Shown here: in pieces, positions 1 through 11,261 of the stretch
Layout: each line of letters opens with the position of its first letter
Numbering within the stretch: the first letter of the stretch is position 1
Assembly: GCA_964016885.1 (NCBI GenBank)
Contig: OZ024741.1
Coordinates: 413,602,812 to 413,666,811, forward strand
Direction of reading: 5' to 3'
DNA length: 64,000 nt
Source: Eledone cirrhosa
Lineage: Eukaryota > Mollusca > Cephalopoda > Octopoda > Eledonidae
Made by a program: the position numbers and the translations under genes
Notes under the pieces: generated by a model
What the model saw: only the letters and a program-made list of their open reading frames with translations
The model's database searches: none
What the model was told of the DNA's origin: nothing

Positions 1-2349
1 CTCCAAATTGAGAAATCACAGCTCTGATATTACAGACATGTGGTTATAATGTCTCATGAAAGAATCACTGGATTGAGAGATCACAGCTCTGATACTTCAG
101 ACATGTGGTTAGAATGTCTCAGGAAAGAATCTCCAAATTGAGAGATCACAGCTCTGATACTACAAACATGTGGTTAGAATGTCTCAGGAAAGAATCTCTG
201 AATTGAGAGATCACAGTTCTGATACTGTGGACATGTGGTTAGAATGTCTGAGGAAGGAATCTCCAAATTGAGAGATCACAGCTCTGATATTACAGGCATG
301 TGGTTAGAATGTCTCATGCAAGAATCACTGGATTGAGAGATCACAGCTCTGATAATACAGACATGTGGTTAGAATGTCTCATGAAAGAATCACTGGATTG
401 AGAGATCACAGCTCTGACGCGACAGACATGTGGTTAGAATGTCGAAGGAAAGAATCTCTGGTTTGAGAGATCACAGCTCTGATACTTCAGACATGTGGTT
501 AGAATGTCCCAGGAAAGAATCTCTGAATTGAAAAATCACAGCTCTGATACTACAGACATGTGGTTAGAATTTCCCAGGAAAGAATCTCTGAATTGAGAGA
601 TCACAGCTCTGGAATTACAGACATGTGGTTAGAATGTCTCAGGAAAGAATCTCCAAATTGAGAGATCACAGCTCTGATACTACAGACATGTGGTTAGAAT
701 GTCCCAGGAAAGAATCTCTGAATTGAGAGATCACAGCTCTGGAATTACAGACATGTGGTTAGAATGTCTCAGGAAAGAATTTCTGGATTGAGAGATCACA
801 GCTCTGATACTACAGACATGTGGTTAGAATGTCTCTTGAAAGAATCACTGGATTGAGAGATCACAGCTCTGATACTACAGACATGTGGTTAGAATGTCGC
901 AGGAAAGAATCTCTGGATTGAGAGAGCACAGCTCTGATACTTCAGACATGTGGTTAGAATGTCTCAGGAAAGAATCTCTGAATTGAGAGATCACAGTTCT
1001 GATACTATGGACATACGGTTAGAATGTCTTAGGAAAGAATCTCCAAATTGAGAGATCACAGCTCTGATATTACAGACATGGGGTTAGAATGTCTCACGAA
1101 ATAATCTCTGGATTTAGAGATCACAGTTCTGATACTTTGGACATGTGGTTAGAATGTCTCAGGAAAGAATCTCCAAATTGAGAGATCACAGCTCTGATAC
1201 TACAGACATGTGGTTAGAATGTCTCAGGAAAGAATCTCCAAATTGAGAGATCACAGCTCTGATACAACAAACATGGGGTTAGAATGTCTCAGGAAAGAAT
1301 CTCTAAATTGAGAGATCACAGCTCTGATACTACAGACATGTGGTTAGAATGTCTCAGGAAAGAATCTCCAAATTGAGAGATCACAGCTCTGATATTACAG
1401 ATATGTGGTTATAATGTATCATGAAAGAATCACTGGATTGAGAGATCACAGCTCTGATACTATGGACATGTGGTTAGAATGTCTCACGAAAGAATCACTG
1501 GATTCAGAGGTCACAGCTCTGATACTATGGACATGTGGTTAGAATGTCTCCGGAAAGAATCACTGGATTGAGAGATCACAGTTCTGATACTATGGACATG
1601 TGGTTAGAATGTCTCAAGAATTTTACTCCAAATTGAGAGATCACTGCTCTGATATTACAGGTATGTGCTTAGAATGTCTCATGCAAGAATCACTGGATTG
1701 AGAGATCACAGCTCTGATACTACAGACATGTGTTTAGAATGTCGCAGGAAAGAATCTCTGGATTGAGAGATCACAGCTCTGATACTTCAGACATGTGGTT
1801 AGAATGTCTTAGGAAAGAATCCCTGAATTGAGAGATCACAGCTCTGATACTACAGCCATGTGGTTAGAATGTCCCAGGAAAGAATTTCTGGATTGAGAGA
1901 TCACAGTTCTGATTCTGTGGACATGTGGTTAGAATGTCTTTGGAAAGAATCTCCAAATTGAGAGATCACAGCTCTGATATTACAGACATGGGGTTAGTAT
2001 GTCTCAGGAAAGAATCTCTGAATTGAGAGATCACAGCTCTGGAATTACAGACATGAGGTTAGAACGTCTCAGGAAAGAATTTCTGGATTGAGAGATCACA
2101 GTTCTGATTCTATGGACATGTGGTTAGAATGTCTTAGGAAAGAATCTCCAAATTGAGAGATCACAGCTCTGATATTACAGGCATGTGTTTAGAATGTCTC
2201 AGGAAAGAATCACTGGATTGAGAGGTCACAGCTCTGATACTATGGAAATGTGGTTAGAATGTCTCAGGAAAGAATCACTGGATTGAGAGGTCACAGCTCT
2301 GATACTATGGACATGTGGTTAGTATGTCTCAGGAAAGAATCTCTGGATT

Positions 2350-2421
2350 GAGAGATCACAGTTCTGATACTTGATACTATGGACATGTGGTTAGAATGTC
2401 TCAGGAATTTTCCTCCAAATT
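2350..2421 (+). repeat. 72-bp monomer with a 7-bp internal insertion
   Basis: GTTCTGATACTTGATACTAT replaces the usual GTTCTGATACTAT: a TGATAC stretch is repeated with an extra T, giving +7 bp at about 2367-2376. This is the largest length change in the window and looks like a slippage-type microduplication. The following unit resumes the normal 65-bp spacing. Confidence 0.9.
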
Positions 2422-3230
2422 GAGAGATTACAGCTTTGATATTACAGGCATGTGGTTAGAATGTCTAATGCAAGAATCACTGGATTGAGAGATCACAGCT
2501 CTGATACTACAGACATGTGGTTATAACGTCTCAGGAAAGAATCACTGGATTGAGAGATCACAGCTCTGATACTACAGACATGTGGTTAGAATGTCTCAGG
2601 AAAGAATCTCCAAATTGAGAGATCACAGCTTTGATATTACAGGCATTTGGTTAGAATGTCTCTTGAAAGAATAACTGGATTGAGAGATCACAGCTCTGAT
2701 ACTACAGACATGTGGTTAGAATGTCTCAGGAAAGAATCTCTGGATTGGGAGATCACAGCTCTGGAATTACAGACATGAGATTAGAATTTGTCAGGAAAGA
2801 ATTTCTGGATTGAGAGATCACAGTTCTGATACTATGGATATGTGGTGAGAATGTCTTAGGAAAGAATCTCCAAATTGAGAGATCACAGCTCTGATAACAC
2901 AGAGATGTGGTTAGAACGTCTCAATAAAGAATCTCCAAATTGAGAGATCACAGCTCTGATACTACAGACATGTGGTTAGAACGTCTCAATAAAGAATCTC
3001 CAAATTGAGAGATCACAGCTCTGATACTACAGTCATGTGGTTAGAATGTCTCAGGAAAGAATTTCTGGATTGAGAGATCACAGTTCTGATACTATGGACA
3101 TGTGGTTAGAATGTCTCAGGAAATATTCTACAAATTGAGAGATCACAGCTCTGATATTACAGGTATGTGTTTAGAATGTCTCATGCAAGAATCACTGGAT
3201 TGAGTGATCACAGCTCTGATACTATGGAAA
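2400..3230 (+). repeat. Local block duplicated at 4090-4790 (copy 1)
   Basis: Starts with the unusual CAGGAATTTTCCTCCAAAT and GTCTAATGCAAGAATC variants, which recur at 4090-4170 at an offset of 1,690 bp (26 monomers). Further on, the shared AGTCATGTGG (3031 and 4591) and AAATATTCTACAAATT variants lie 1,560 bp (24 monomers) apart, so this copy has two more monomers, around 2,890-3,020. The copies also differ by several substitutions, for example near 2540 and 2840. This is unequal exchange in whole-monomer steps, older than the interior duplications. Confidence 0.8.
2682..2746 (+). repeat. Exemplar monomer matching the majority sequence
   Basis: This unit matches the majority base at every position and serves as a reference. 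Landmarks in monomer numbering: GATC at 5-8; a near-palindrome ATCACAGCTCTGAT at 6-19 with AGCT at its centre; ACATGT (a palindromic hexamer) at 27-32, overlapping CATGTG, an E-box-type CANNTG, at 28-33; GGTTAG at 33-38; AGGAAAGAA at 47-55; tail CTCTGGATT at 57-65. Forward-strand stops are TGA at 16-18, TAG at 36-38 and TGA across the unit junction, one in each frame. TCA at 7-9, CTA at 21-23 and TTA at 35-37 place reverse-strand stops in all three frames. Common alternatives are T13, T21, T23, TG at 24-25, G27, T38, G45, T46, T48, A58, and CCAA or CTGA tails. Confidence 0.95.
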
Positions 3231-4089
3231 TGTGGTTAGAATGTCTCAGGAAAGAATCACTGGATTGAGAGATCACAGTTCTGATACTATGGACATGTGG
3301 TTAGAATGTCTTAGGAAATAATCTCCAAATTTAGAGATCACACCTCTGATATTACAGACATGTGGTTATAATGTCTCAGGAAACAATCTCTGGATTGAGA
3401 GATCACAGCTCTGATACTATGGACATGTGGTTAGAATGTCTCAGGAAAGAATCACTGGATTGAGAGGTCACAGCTCTGATACTATGGACATGTGGTTAGA
3501 ATGTCTCAGGAAAGAATCACTGGATTGAGAGGTCACAGCTCTGATACTATGGACATGTGGTTATAATGTCTCAGGAAAGAATCTCCAAATTTTGAGAGCA
3601 CAGCACTGATACTATGGACATGTGGTTAGAATGTCTCAGGAAAGAATACCTGAATTGAGAGATCACAGTTCTGATACTACAGACATGTGGTTAGAATGAC
3701 TCATGAAAGAATCACTGGATTGAGAGATCACAGCTCTGATACTACAGATATGTGGTTAGAACGTCTCAGGAAAGAATCTCTGGATTGAGATATCACAGCT
3801 CTGATACTTCAGACATGTGGTTAGAATATCTCAGGAAAGACTCTCCAAATTGAGAGATCACAGTTCTGATACTACAGACATGTGGTTAGAATGTCTCAGG
3901 AAGGAATCTCCAAGTTGAGAGATCACAGCTCTGATACTACAGACATGCGGTTACAATGTCTCAGGAAAGAATCTCTGAATTGAGAGATCACAGCTCTGAT
4001 ACTTCAGACATGTGGTTAGAATATCTCAGGAAAGACTCTCCAAATTGAGAGATCACAGTTCTGATACTATGGACATGTGGTTAGAATGT

Positions 4090-4790
4090 CTCAGGAATTT
4101 TCCTCCAAATTGAGAGATCACAGCTTTGATATTACAGGCATGTGGTTAGAATGTCTAATGCAAGAATCACTGGATTGAGAGATCACAGCTCTGATACTAC
4201 AGACATGTGGTTATAACGTCTCAGGAAAGAATCTCTGAATTGAGAGATCACAGTTCTGATACTATGGACATGTGGTTAGAATGTCTCAGGAAAGAATCTC
4301 CAAATTGAGAGATCACAGCTTTGATATTGCAGGCATTTGGTTAGAATGTCTCTTGAAAGAATAACTGGATTGAGAGATCACAGCTCTGATACTACAGACA
4401 TGTGGTTAGAATGTCTCAGGAAAGAATCTCTGGATTGGGAGATCACAGCTCTGGAATTACAGACATGAGATTAGAATTTGTCAGGAAAGAATTTCTGGAT
4501 TGAGAGATCACAGTTCTGATACTATGGACATATGGTTAGAATGTCTTAGGAAAGAATCTCCAAATTGAGAGATCACAGCTCTGATACTACAGTCATGTGG
4601 TTAGAATGTCTCAGGAAAGAATTTCTGGATTGAGAGATCACAGTTCTGATACTATGGACATGTGGTTAGAATGTCTCAGGAAATATTCTACAAATTGAGA
4701 GATCACAGCTCTGATATTACAGGTATGTGTTTAGAATGTCTCATGCAAGAATCACTGGATTGAGTGATCACAGCTCTGATACTATGGACA
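4090..4790 (+). repeat. Local block duplicated from 2400-3230 (copy 2)
   Basis: Second copy of the block marked by CAGGAATTTTCCTCCAAAT, GTCTAATGCAAG, ATGAGATTAGAATTTG and AGTCATGTGG. It lacks two monomers present in copy 1 and lacks the 7-bp insertion of the unit before copy 1. The copies separate again near 4790, where CATGTGTTTAG replaces AAATGTGGTTAG. Confidence 0.78.
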
Positions 4791-5476
4791 TGTGTTTAGA
4801 ATGTCTCAGGAAAGAATCACTGGATTGAGAGGTCACAGCTCTGATACTATGGAAATGGGGTTAGAATGTCTCAGGAAAGAATCTCTGGATTGAGAGATCA
4901 CAGCTCTGATACTTCAGACATGTGGTTAGAATGTCTCATGTAAGAATCACTGGATTGAGAGATCACAGCTCTGATACTATGGACCTGTGTTTAGAATGTC
5001 TCAGGAAAGAATCACTGGATTGAGAGTTCACAGTTCTGATACTATGGACATGTGGTTAGAATGTCTTAGGAAAGAATCTCCAAATTGAGAGATCACACCT
5101 CTGATATTACAGACATGTGGTTATAATGTCTCAGGAAACAATCTCTGGATTGAGAGATCACAGCTCTGATACTTCAGACGTGTGGTTAGAATGTCTCATT
5201 CAAGAATCACTGGATTGAGAGATCACAGCTCTGATACTATGGACATGTGGTTAGAATGTCTCAGGAAATAATCACTGGATTGAGAGGTCACAGCTCTGAT
5301 ACTATGGACATGTGGTTAGAATGTCTCAGGAAAGAATCACTGGATTGAGAGATCACAGCTCTGATATTACAGACATGTGGTTATAATGTCTCAGGAAAGA
5401 ATCTCCAAATTGAGAGAGCACAGCCCTGATAATATGGACATGTGGTTAGAATGTCTCAGGAAAGAATCTCTGAATT

Positions 5477-5671
5477 GAGAGATCACAGCTCTGATACTAC
5501 AGACATGTGGTTAGAGTGACTCATGAAAGAATCACTGGATTGAGAGATCACAGCTCTGATACTACAGACATGTGGTTAGAATGTCTCAGGAAAGAATCTC
5601 TGAATTGAGAGATCACAGCTCTGATACTACAGACATGTGGTTAGAGTGACTCATGAAAGAATCACTGGATT
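5477..5671 (+). repeat. Tandem dimer duplication
   Basis: A unit with GGTTAGAGTGACTCATG followed by a unit ending CTCTGAATT is repeated after 130 bp: GTTAGAGTGAC starts at 5510 and again at 5640. The third unit (5607-5671) repeats the first with no difference seen, and the next unit diverges. It is the smallest clear multi-monomer duplication in the left domain. Confidence 0.85.
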
Positions 5672-7231
5672 GAGAGATCACAGCTCTGATACTTCAGACA
5701 TGTGGTTAGAATGTCTCAGGAAAGAATGTCTTAATGGAGAGGTCACAGTTCTGATACTATGGACATGTGGTTAGAATGTCTCAGGAAGGAATCTCCAACT
5801 TGAGAGATCACAGCTCTGATACTACAGACATGTGGTTAAAATGTCTCAGGAAAGAATCTCTGAATTGAGAGATCACAGTTCTGATACTATGGACATGTGG
5901 TTAGAATGTCCCAGGAAATTTTCTCCAAATTGAGAGATCACAGCTCTGATATTACAGGCATGTGGTTAGAATGTGTCATGCAAGAATCACTGGATTGAGA
6001 GATCACAGCTCTGATACTACAGACATGTTGTTAGAATGTCTCATGAAAGAATCACTGGATTGAGAGATCACAGCTCTGACACGACAGACATGTGGTTAGA
6101 ATGTCTCAGGAAAGAATCTCCAAATTGAGAGATCACAGCTCTGATATTACAGACATGTGGTTATAATGTCTCATGAAAGAATCACTGGATTGAGAGATCA
6201 CAGTTCTGATACTACAGACATGGGGTTAGAATGTCTCAGGAAAGAATCTCCAAATTGAGAGATCACAGCTCTGATGTTACAGACATGTGTTTAGAATGTC
6301 TCATGCAAGAATCACTGGATTGAGAGATCACAGCTCTGATGTTACAGACATGTGGTTATAATGTCTCATGAAAGAATCACTGGATTGAGAGATCACAGCT
6401 CTTATACTACAGACATGTGGTTAGAATGTCTCAGGAAAGAATCTCTGAATTGAGAGATCACAGCTCTGATACTATGGACATGTGGTTAGAATGTCTCAGG
6501 AAAGAATCTCCAAATTGAGAGATCACAGCTCTGATATTACAGGCATGTGGTTTGAATGTCTCATGAAAGAATCATGGAATTGAGAGATCACAGCTCTGAT
6601 ACTTCAGACATGTGGTTAGAATGTCTCAGGAAAGAATCTCTGAATTGAGAGATCACAGCTCTGATACTACAAACATGTGGTTAGAATGTCCCAGGAAAGA
6701 ATCTCTGAATTGAGAGATCACAGCTCTGGAATTACAGACATGTGGTTAGAACGTCTCAGGAAAGAATTTCTGGATTGAGAGATCACAGCTCTGATACTTC
6801 AGACATGTGGTTAGAATGTCTCAGGAAAGAATCTCCAAATTGAGAGATCACAGCTCTGATATTAGAGGTATGTGGTTAGAATGTCTTAGGAAAGAATCAC
6901 TGGATTGAGAGATCACAGCTCTGAAACTATGGACATGTGGTTAGAATTTCTCAGGAAAGAATCACTGGATTGAGAGATCACAGTTCTGATACTATGGACA
7001 TGTGGTTAGAATGTCTTAGGAAAGAATCACTGGATTCAGAGATCACAGCTCTGATACTACAGGCATGTGGTTATAATGTCTCAGGAAAGAATCTCTGGAT
7101 TGAGAGATCACAGCTCTGATACTTCAGACATGTGGTTAGAATTTCTCATGCAAGAATCACTGGATTGAGAGATCACAGCTCTGATACTAAGGTCATGTGG
7201 TTAGAATGTCTCAGGACAGAATCACTGGATT

Positions 7232-7297
7232 GAGAGATCACAGTTCTGATACTATGGACATGTTTGTTAGAATATCTTAGGAAAGAATCTCCAAATT
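7232..7297 (+). repeat. 66-bp monomer (+1)
   Basis: ACATGTTTGTTAGAATATC replaces ACATGTGGTTAGAATGTC and adds one T near 7264. The shift in register persists until the 64-bp unit at 7948. Confidence 0.88.
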
Positions 7298-7362
7298 GAG
7301 AGATCACACCTCTGATATTACAGACATGTGGTTATAATGTCTCAGGAAACAATCTCTGGATT

Positions 7363-7947
7363 GAGAGATCACAGCTCTGATACTTCAGACGGGTGGTTAG
7401 AATGTCTCATGCAAGAATCCCTGGATTGAGAGATCACAGCTCTGATACTATGGACATGAGGGTAGAATGTCTCAGGAAAGAATCACTGGATTGAGAGGTC
7501 ACAGCTCTGATACTATGGAAATGTGGTTAGAATGTCTCAGGAAAGAATCACTGGATTGAGAGGTCACAGCTCTGATTCTATGGACATGTGGTTAGAATGT
7601 CTCATGAAAGAATCACTGGATTGAGAGATCACAGCTCTGATACTACAGACATGTGCTTAGAACATCTCAGGAAAGAATCTCCAAATTGAGAGATCACAGC
7701 TCTGATATTACAGACATGTGGTTATAATGTCTCATGAAAGAATCACTGGATTGAGAGATCACAGCTCTAATACTACAGACATGTGGTTAGAATGTCTCAG
7801 GAAAGAATATCTGAATTAAGAGATCACAGCTCAGATACTATGGACATGTGGTTAGAATGTCTCAGGAAAGAATCTCCAAATTGAGAGATCACAGCTCTGA
7901 TGTTACAGGCATGTGGTTTGAATGTCTTATGAAAGAATCACTGGATT
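7363..7947 (+). repeat. Nine-monomer block repeated at 9767-10351 (copy 1)
   Basis: Marked by CTTCAGACGGGTGGTTAG, GCAAGAATCCCTGG and, later, GAATATCTGAATTAAGAG. The same series of markers recurs 2,404 bp downstream (37 monomers, less the 1-bp deletion at about 8005). Sequence left of the block does not match between copies, so the left junction falls at this monomer. Small differences exist, such as ATGAGGGTAG here against ATGAGGTTAG in the other copy. Confidence 0.82.
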
Positions 7948-8011
7948 GAGAGCTCACAGCTCTGATACTACACACATGTGGTTAGAATGTCTCAGGAAAG
8001 AATCTTGGATT
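7948..8011 (+). repeat. 64-bp monomer (-1)
   Basis: AATCTTGGATTGAG replaces AATCTCTGGATTGAG, a 1-bp loss near 8005. From the next unit at 8012 the spacing stays in 65-bp register at every checkpoint I followed as far as 46817, a run of 597 units. Confidence 0.88.
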
Positions 8012-8466
8012 GAGAGATCACAGATCGGATACTTCAGACATGTGGTTAGAATGTCTCAAGAAAGAATGTCCAAATTGAGAGATCACAGCTCTGATATTAG
8101 AGGCATGTGGTTAGAATGTCTCAGGAAAGAATCACTGGATTGAGAGGTCACAGCTCTGATACTATGCAAATGTGGTTAGAATGTCTCAGGAAAGAATCAC
8201 TGGATTGAGAGATCACAGTTCTTATACTATGGACAGGTGGTTAGAATGTCTTAGGAAAGAATCTCTGGATTGAGAGATCACAGCTCTGATACTTCAGACA
8301 TGTGGTTAGAATGTCTCATGTAAGAATCACTGGATTGAGAGATCACAGTTCTGATACTATGGACATGTGGTTAGAATGTCTTAGGAAAGAATCACTGGAT
8401 TGAGAGATCACAGCTCTGATACTACAGGCATGTGGTTATAATGTCTCAGGAAACAATCTCTGAATT

Positions 8467-9051
8467 GAGAGATCACAGCTTTGATACTACAGACATGTGG
8501 TTAGAGTGACTCATGAAAGAATCACTGGATTGAGAGATCACAGCTCTGATACTACAGACATGTGGTTAGAATGTCACAGGAAAGAATCTCTGGATTGAGA
8601 GATCACAGCTCTGATACTTCAGACATGTGGTTAGAATGTCTCAGGAAAGAATATCTGAATTCAGAGATCACAGTTCGGAATCTATGGACATATGGTTAGA
8701 ATGTCTCAGGAAATGTTTTCCGATTTGAGAGATCACAGCTCTGATATTACAGGCATGTGGTTAGAATGTCTCATGAAAGAATCACTGGATTGAAAGATCA
8801 CAGCTCTGATACTACAGACATGTGGTTAGAATATCTCAGGAAAGAATCTCCAAATTGAGAGATCACAGCTCTGATATTACAGACATTTCCTTATAATGTC
8901 TCATGAAAGAATCACTGGATTGAGAGATCACAGCTCTGATACTACAGACATGTGGTTAGAATGTCTCAGGAAAGAATCTCTGAATTGAGAGATCAAAGCT
9001 CAGATACTATGGACATGTGGTTAGAATGTCGCAGGAAAGAATCTCCAAATT
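8467..9051 (+). repeat. Nine-monomer block repeated at 10612-11196 (copy 1)
   Basis: Begins after an AAACAATCTCTGAATT tail with CACAGCTTTGATACTAC and GTTAGAGTGACTCATG, continues through an EcoRI-bearing unit (GAATTC at 8657) and ends at GTCGCAGG with a CTCCAAATT tail. The same series occurs 2,145 bp (33 monomers) later. This marker series is the seed that recurs in every higher-order copy of the interior, so this is probably an outlying relative of those units. Copies differ at several bases, such as the private CGGAATCTATGGACATAT near 8675. Confidence 0.82.
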
Positions 9052-9766
9052 GAGAGATCACAGCTCTGATACTACAGACATGTGGTTAGAATGTCTCAGG
9101 AAAGAATCACTGGATTGAGAGATCACAGCTCTGATGCTACAGACATGTGGTTAGAATGTCTCATGAAAGAATCACTGGATTGAGAGATCACAGCTCTGAT
9201 ACTATGGACATGTGGTTAGAATGTGTTAGGAAAGAATATCTGAATTGAGAGATCACAGCTCTGATATTACAGGCATGTGCTGAGAATGTCTCATGAAAGA
9301 ATCACTGGATTGAGAGATCACAGCTCTGATGCTACAGACATGTGGTTAGAAAGTCTCATGAAAGAATCTCTAAATTGAGAGATCACAGCTCTGATATTAC
9401 AGACATGTGGTTATAATGTCTCATGAAAGAATCACTGGATTGAGAGATCACAGCTCTGATACTACAGACATGTGGTTAGAATGTCGCAGGAAAGAATCTC
9501 TGGATTGAGAGATCACAGCACTGATATTACAGACATGTGGTTAGAACGTCTCAGGAAAGAATCTCCAAATTGAGAGATCACAGCTCTGATATTACAGACA
9601 TGTGGTTATAATGTCTCATGAAAGAATCACTGGATTGAGAGATCACAGCTCTGATGCTACAAACATGTGGTTAGAATGTCTCATGAAAGAATCACTGGAT
9701 TGAGAGATCACAGCTCTGATTCTATGGACATGTGGTTAGAATGTGTTAGGAAAGAATCTCCAAATT

Positions 9767-10351
9767 GAGATATCACAGCTCTGATACTTCAGACGGGTGG
9801 TTAGAATGTCTCATGCAAGAATCCCTGGATTGAGAGATCACAGCTCTGATACTATGGACATGAGGTTAGAATGTCTCAGGAAAGAATTACTGGATTGAGA
9901 GGTCACAGCTCTGATACTATGGAAATGTGGTTAGAATGTCTCAGGAAAGAATCACTGGATTGAGAGGTCACAGCTCTGATTCTATGGACATGTGGTTAGA
10001 ATGTCTCATGAAAGAATCACTGGATTGAGAGATCACAGCTCTGATACTACAGACATGTGGTTAGAACGTCTCAGGAAAGAATCTCCAAATTGAGAGATCA
10101 CAGCTCTGATATTACAGACATGTGGTTATAATGTCTCATGAAAGAATCACTGGATTGAGAGATCACAGCTCTAATACTACAGACATGTGGTTAGAATGTC
10201 TCAGGAAAGAATATCTGAATTAAGAGATCAAAGCTCAGATACTATGGACATGTGGTTAGAATGTCTCAGGAAAGAATCTCCAAATTGAGAGATCACAGCT
10301 CTGATATTACAGGCATGTGGTTTGAATGTCTTATGAAAGAATCACTGGATT
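9767..10351 (+). repeat. Nine-monomer block repeated from 7363-7947 (copy 2)
   Basis: Carries the same CTTCAGACGGGTGG, GCAAGAATCCCTGG and TGAATTAAGAG markers as the block 2,404 bp upstream. Its first unit begins GAGATATCAC, a variant not shared with copy 1. Confidence 0.82.
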
Positions 10352-10611
10352 GAGAGATCACAGCTCTGATGCTACAGACATGTGGTTACAATGTCTCATG
10401 AAAGAATCACTGGATTGAGAGATCACAGCTCTGATGCTACAGACATGTGGTTAGAATGCCTCATGAAAGAATCACTGGATTGAGAGATCACAGCTCTGAT
10501 ACTACAGACATGTGGTTAGAATGTCTCAGGAAAGAATCTCCAAATTGAGAGATCACAGCTCTGATACTACAGACATGTGGTTATAATGTCTCAGGAAACA
10601 ATCTCTGAATT

Positions 10612-11196
10612 GAGAGATCACAGCTTTGATACTACAGACATATGGTTGGAGTGACTCATGAAAGAATCACTGGATTGAGAGATCACAGCTCTGATACTAC
10701 AGACATGTGGTTAGAATGTCGCAGGAAAGAATCTATGGATTGAGAGATCACAGCTCTGATACTTCAGACATGTGGTTAGAATGTCTCAGGAAAGAATATC
10801 TGAATTCAGAGATCACAGTTCTGATACTATGGACATGTGGTTAGAATGTCTCAGGAAATTTTCTCCAAATTGAGAGATCACAGCTCTGATGTTACAGGCA
10901 TGTGGTTAGAATGTCTCATGAAGGAATCACTGGATTGAAAGATCACAGCTCTGATACTACAGACATGTGGTTAGAACATCTCAGGAAAGAATCTCTGAAT
11001 TGAGAGATCACAGCTCTGATATTACAGACATTTGGTTATAATGTCTCATGAAAGAATCACTGGATTGAGAGATCACAGCTCTGATACTACAGACATGTGG
11101 TTAGAATGTCTCAGGAAAGAATCTCTGAATTGAGAGATCAAAGCTCTGATACTATGGACATGTGGTTAGAATGTCGCAGGAAAGAATCTCCAAATT
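10612..11196 (+). repeat. Nine-monomer block repeated from 8467-9051 (copy 2)
   Basis: Same marker order as 8467-9051 at +2,145 bp, including GAATTC at 10802 and an AAATTTTCTCC tail. Copy 1 has a different base series at that tail (AAATGTTTTCCG). The pair diverges just right of the block, where copy 1 has ACTACAG and this copy has ATTACAG. Confidence 0.82.
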
Positions 11197-11261
11197 GAGA
11201 GATCACAGCTCTGATATTACAGACATGTGGTTATAATGTCTCATGAAAGAATCACTGGATT

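Larger units (their letters stand above)
1..8466 (+). repeat. Left domain: divergent, irregular monomers
   Basis: About 130 monomers with many private substitutions and no long higher-order period. Variants that are rare further right are common here, such as AAATG for ACATG at monomer 27-31 (2245, 7519), GCAAG in place of GAAAG (307, 1683, 3186) and CCAAATTTTGAG (3591). Half of the length-variant units lie here (2350, 7232, 7948). Local duplications exist (2.4-3.2 kb with 4.1-4.8 kb; a dimer at 5.48 kb) but their copies differ noticeably. In satellite arrays this pattern is usually older sequence outside the active amplification zone. That age reading is an inference; the divergence is visible. 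No gene or regulatory element was found in it. Confidence 0.8.

Noticed and set aside
6937..7119. Open frame of 60 codons from a GTG, containing MWLECLRKESLD-like words
   Set aside because: It is plain satellite. The frame stays open only because the junction TGA is lost near 7037 (ATTCAGAG) and the TAG is lost in a GGTTATAATG variant. Nothing in it differs from neighbouring monomers.
7922..8143. Open frame of 73 codons from an ATG
   Set aside because: Again satellite. It survives because of the 1-bp deletion near 8005, which changes frame, and the CAGATCGGATAC variant that removes a TGA. No ribosome-binding, splice or codon signal supports a gene.
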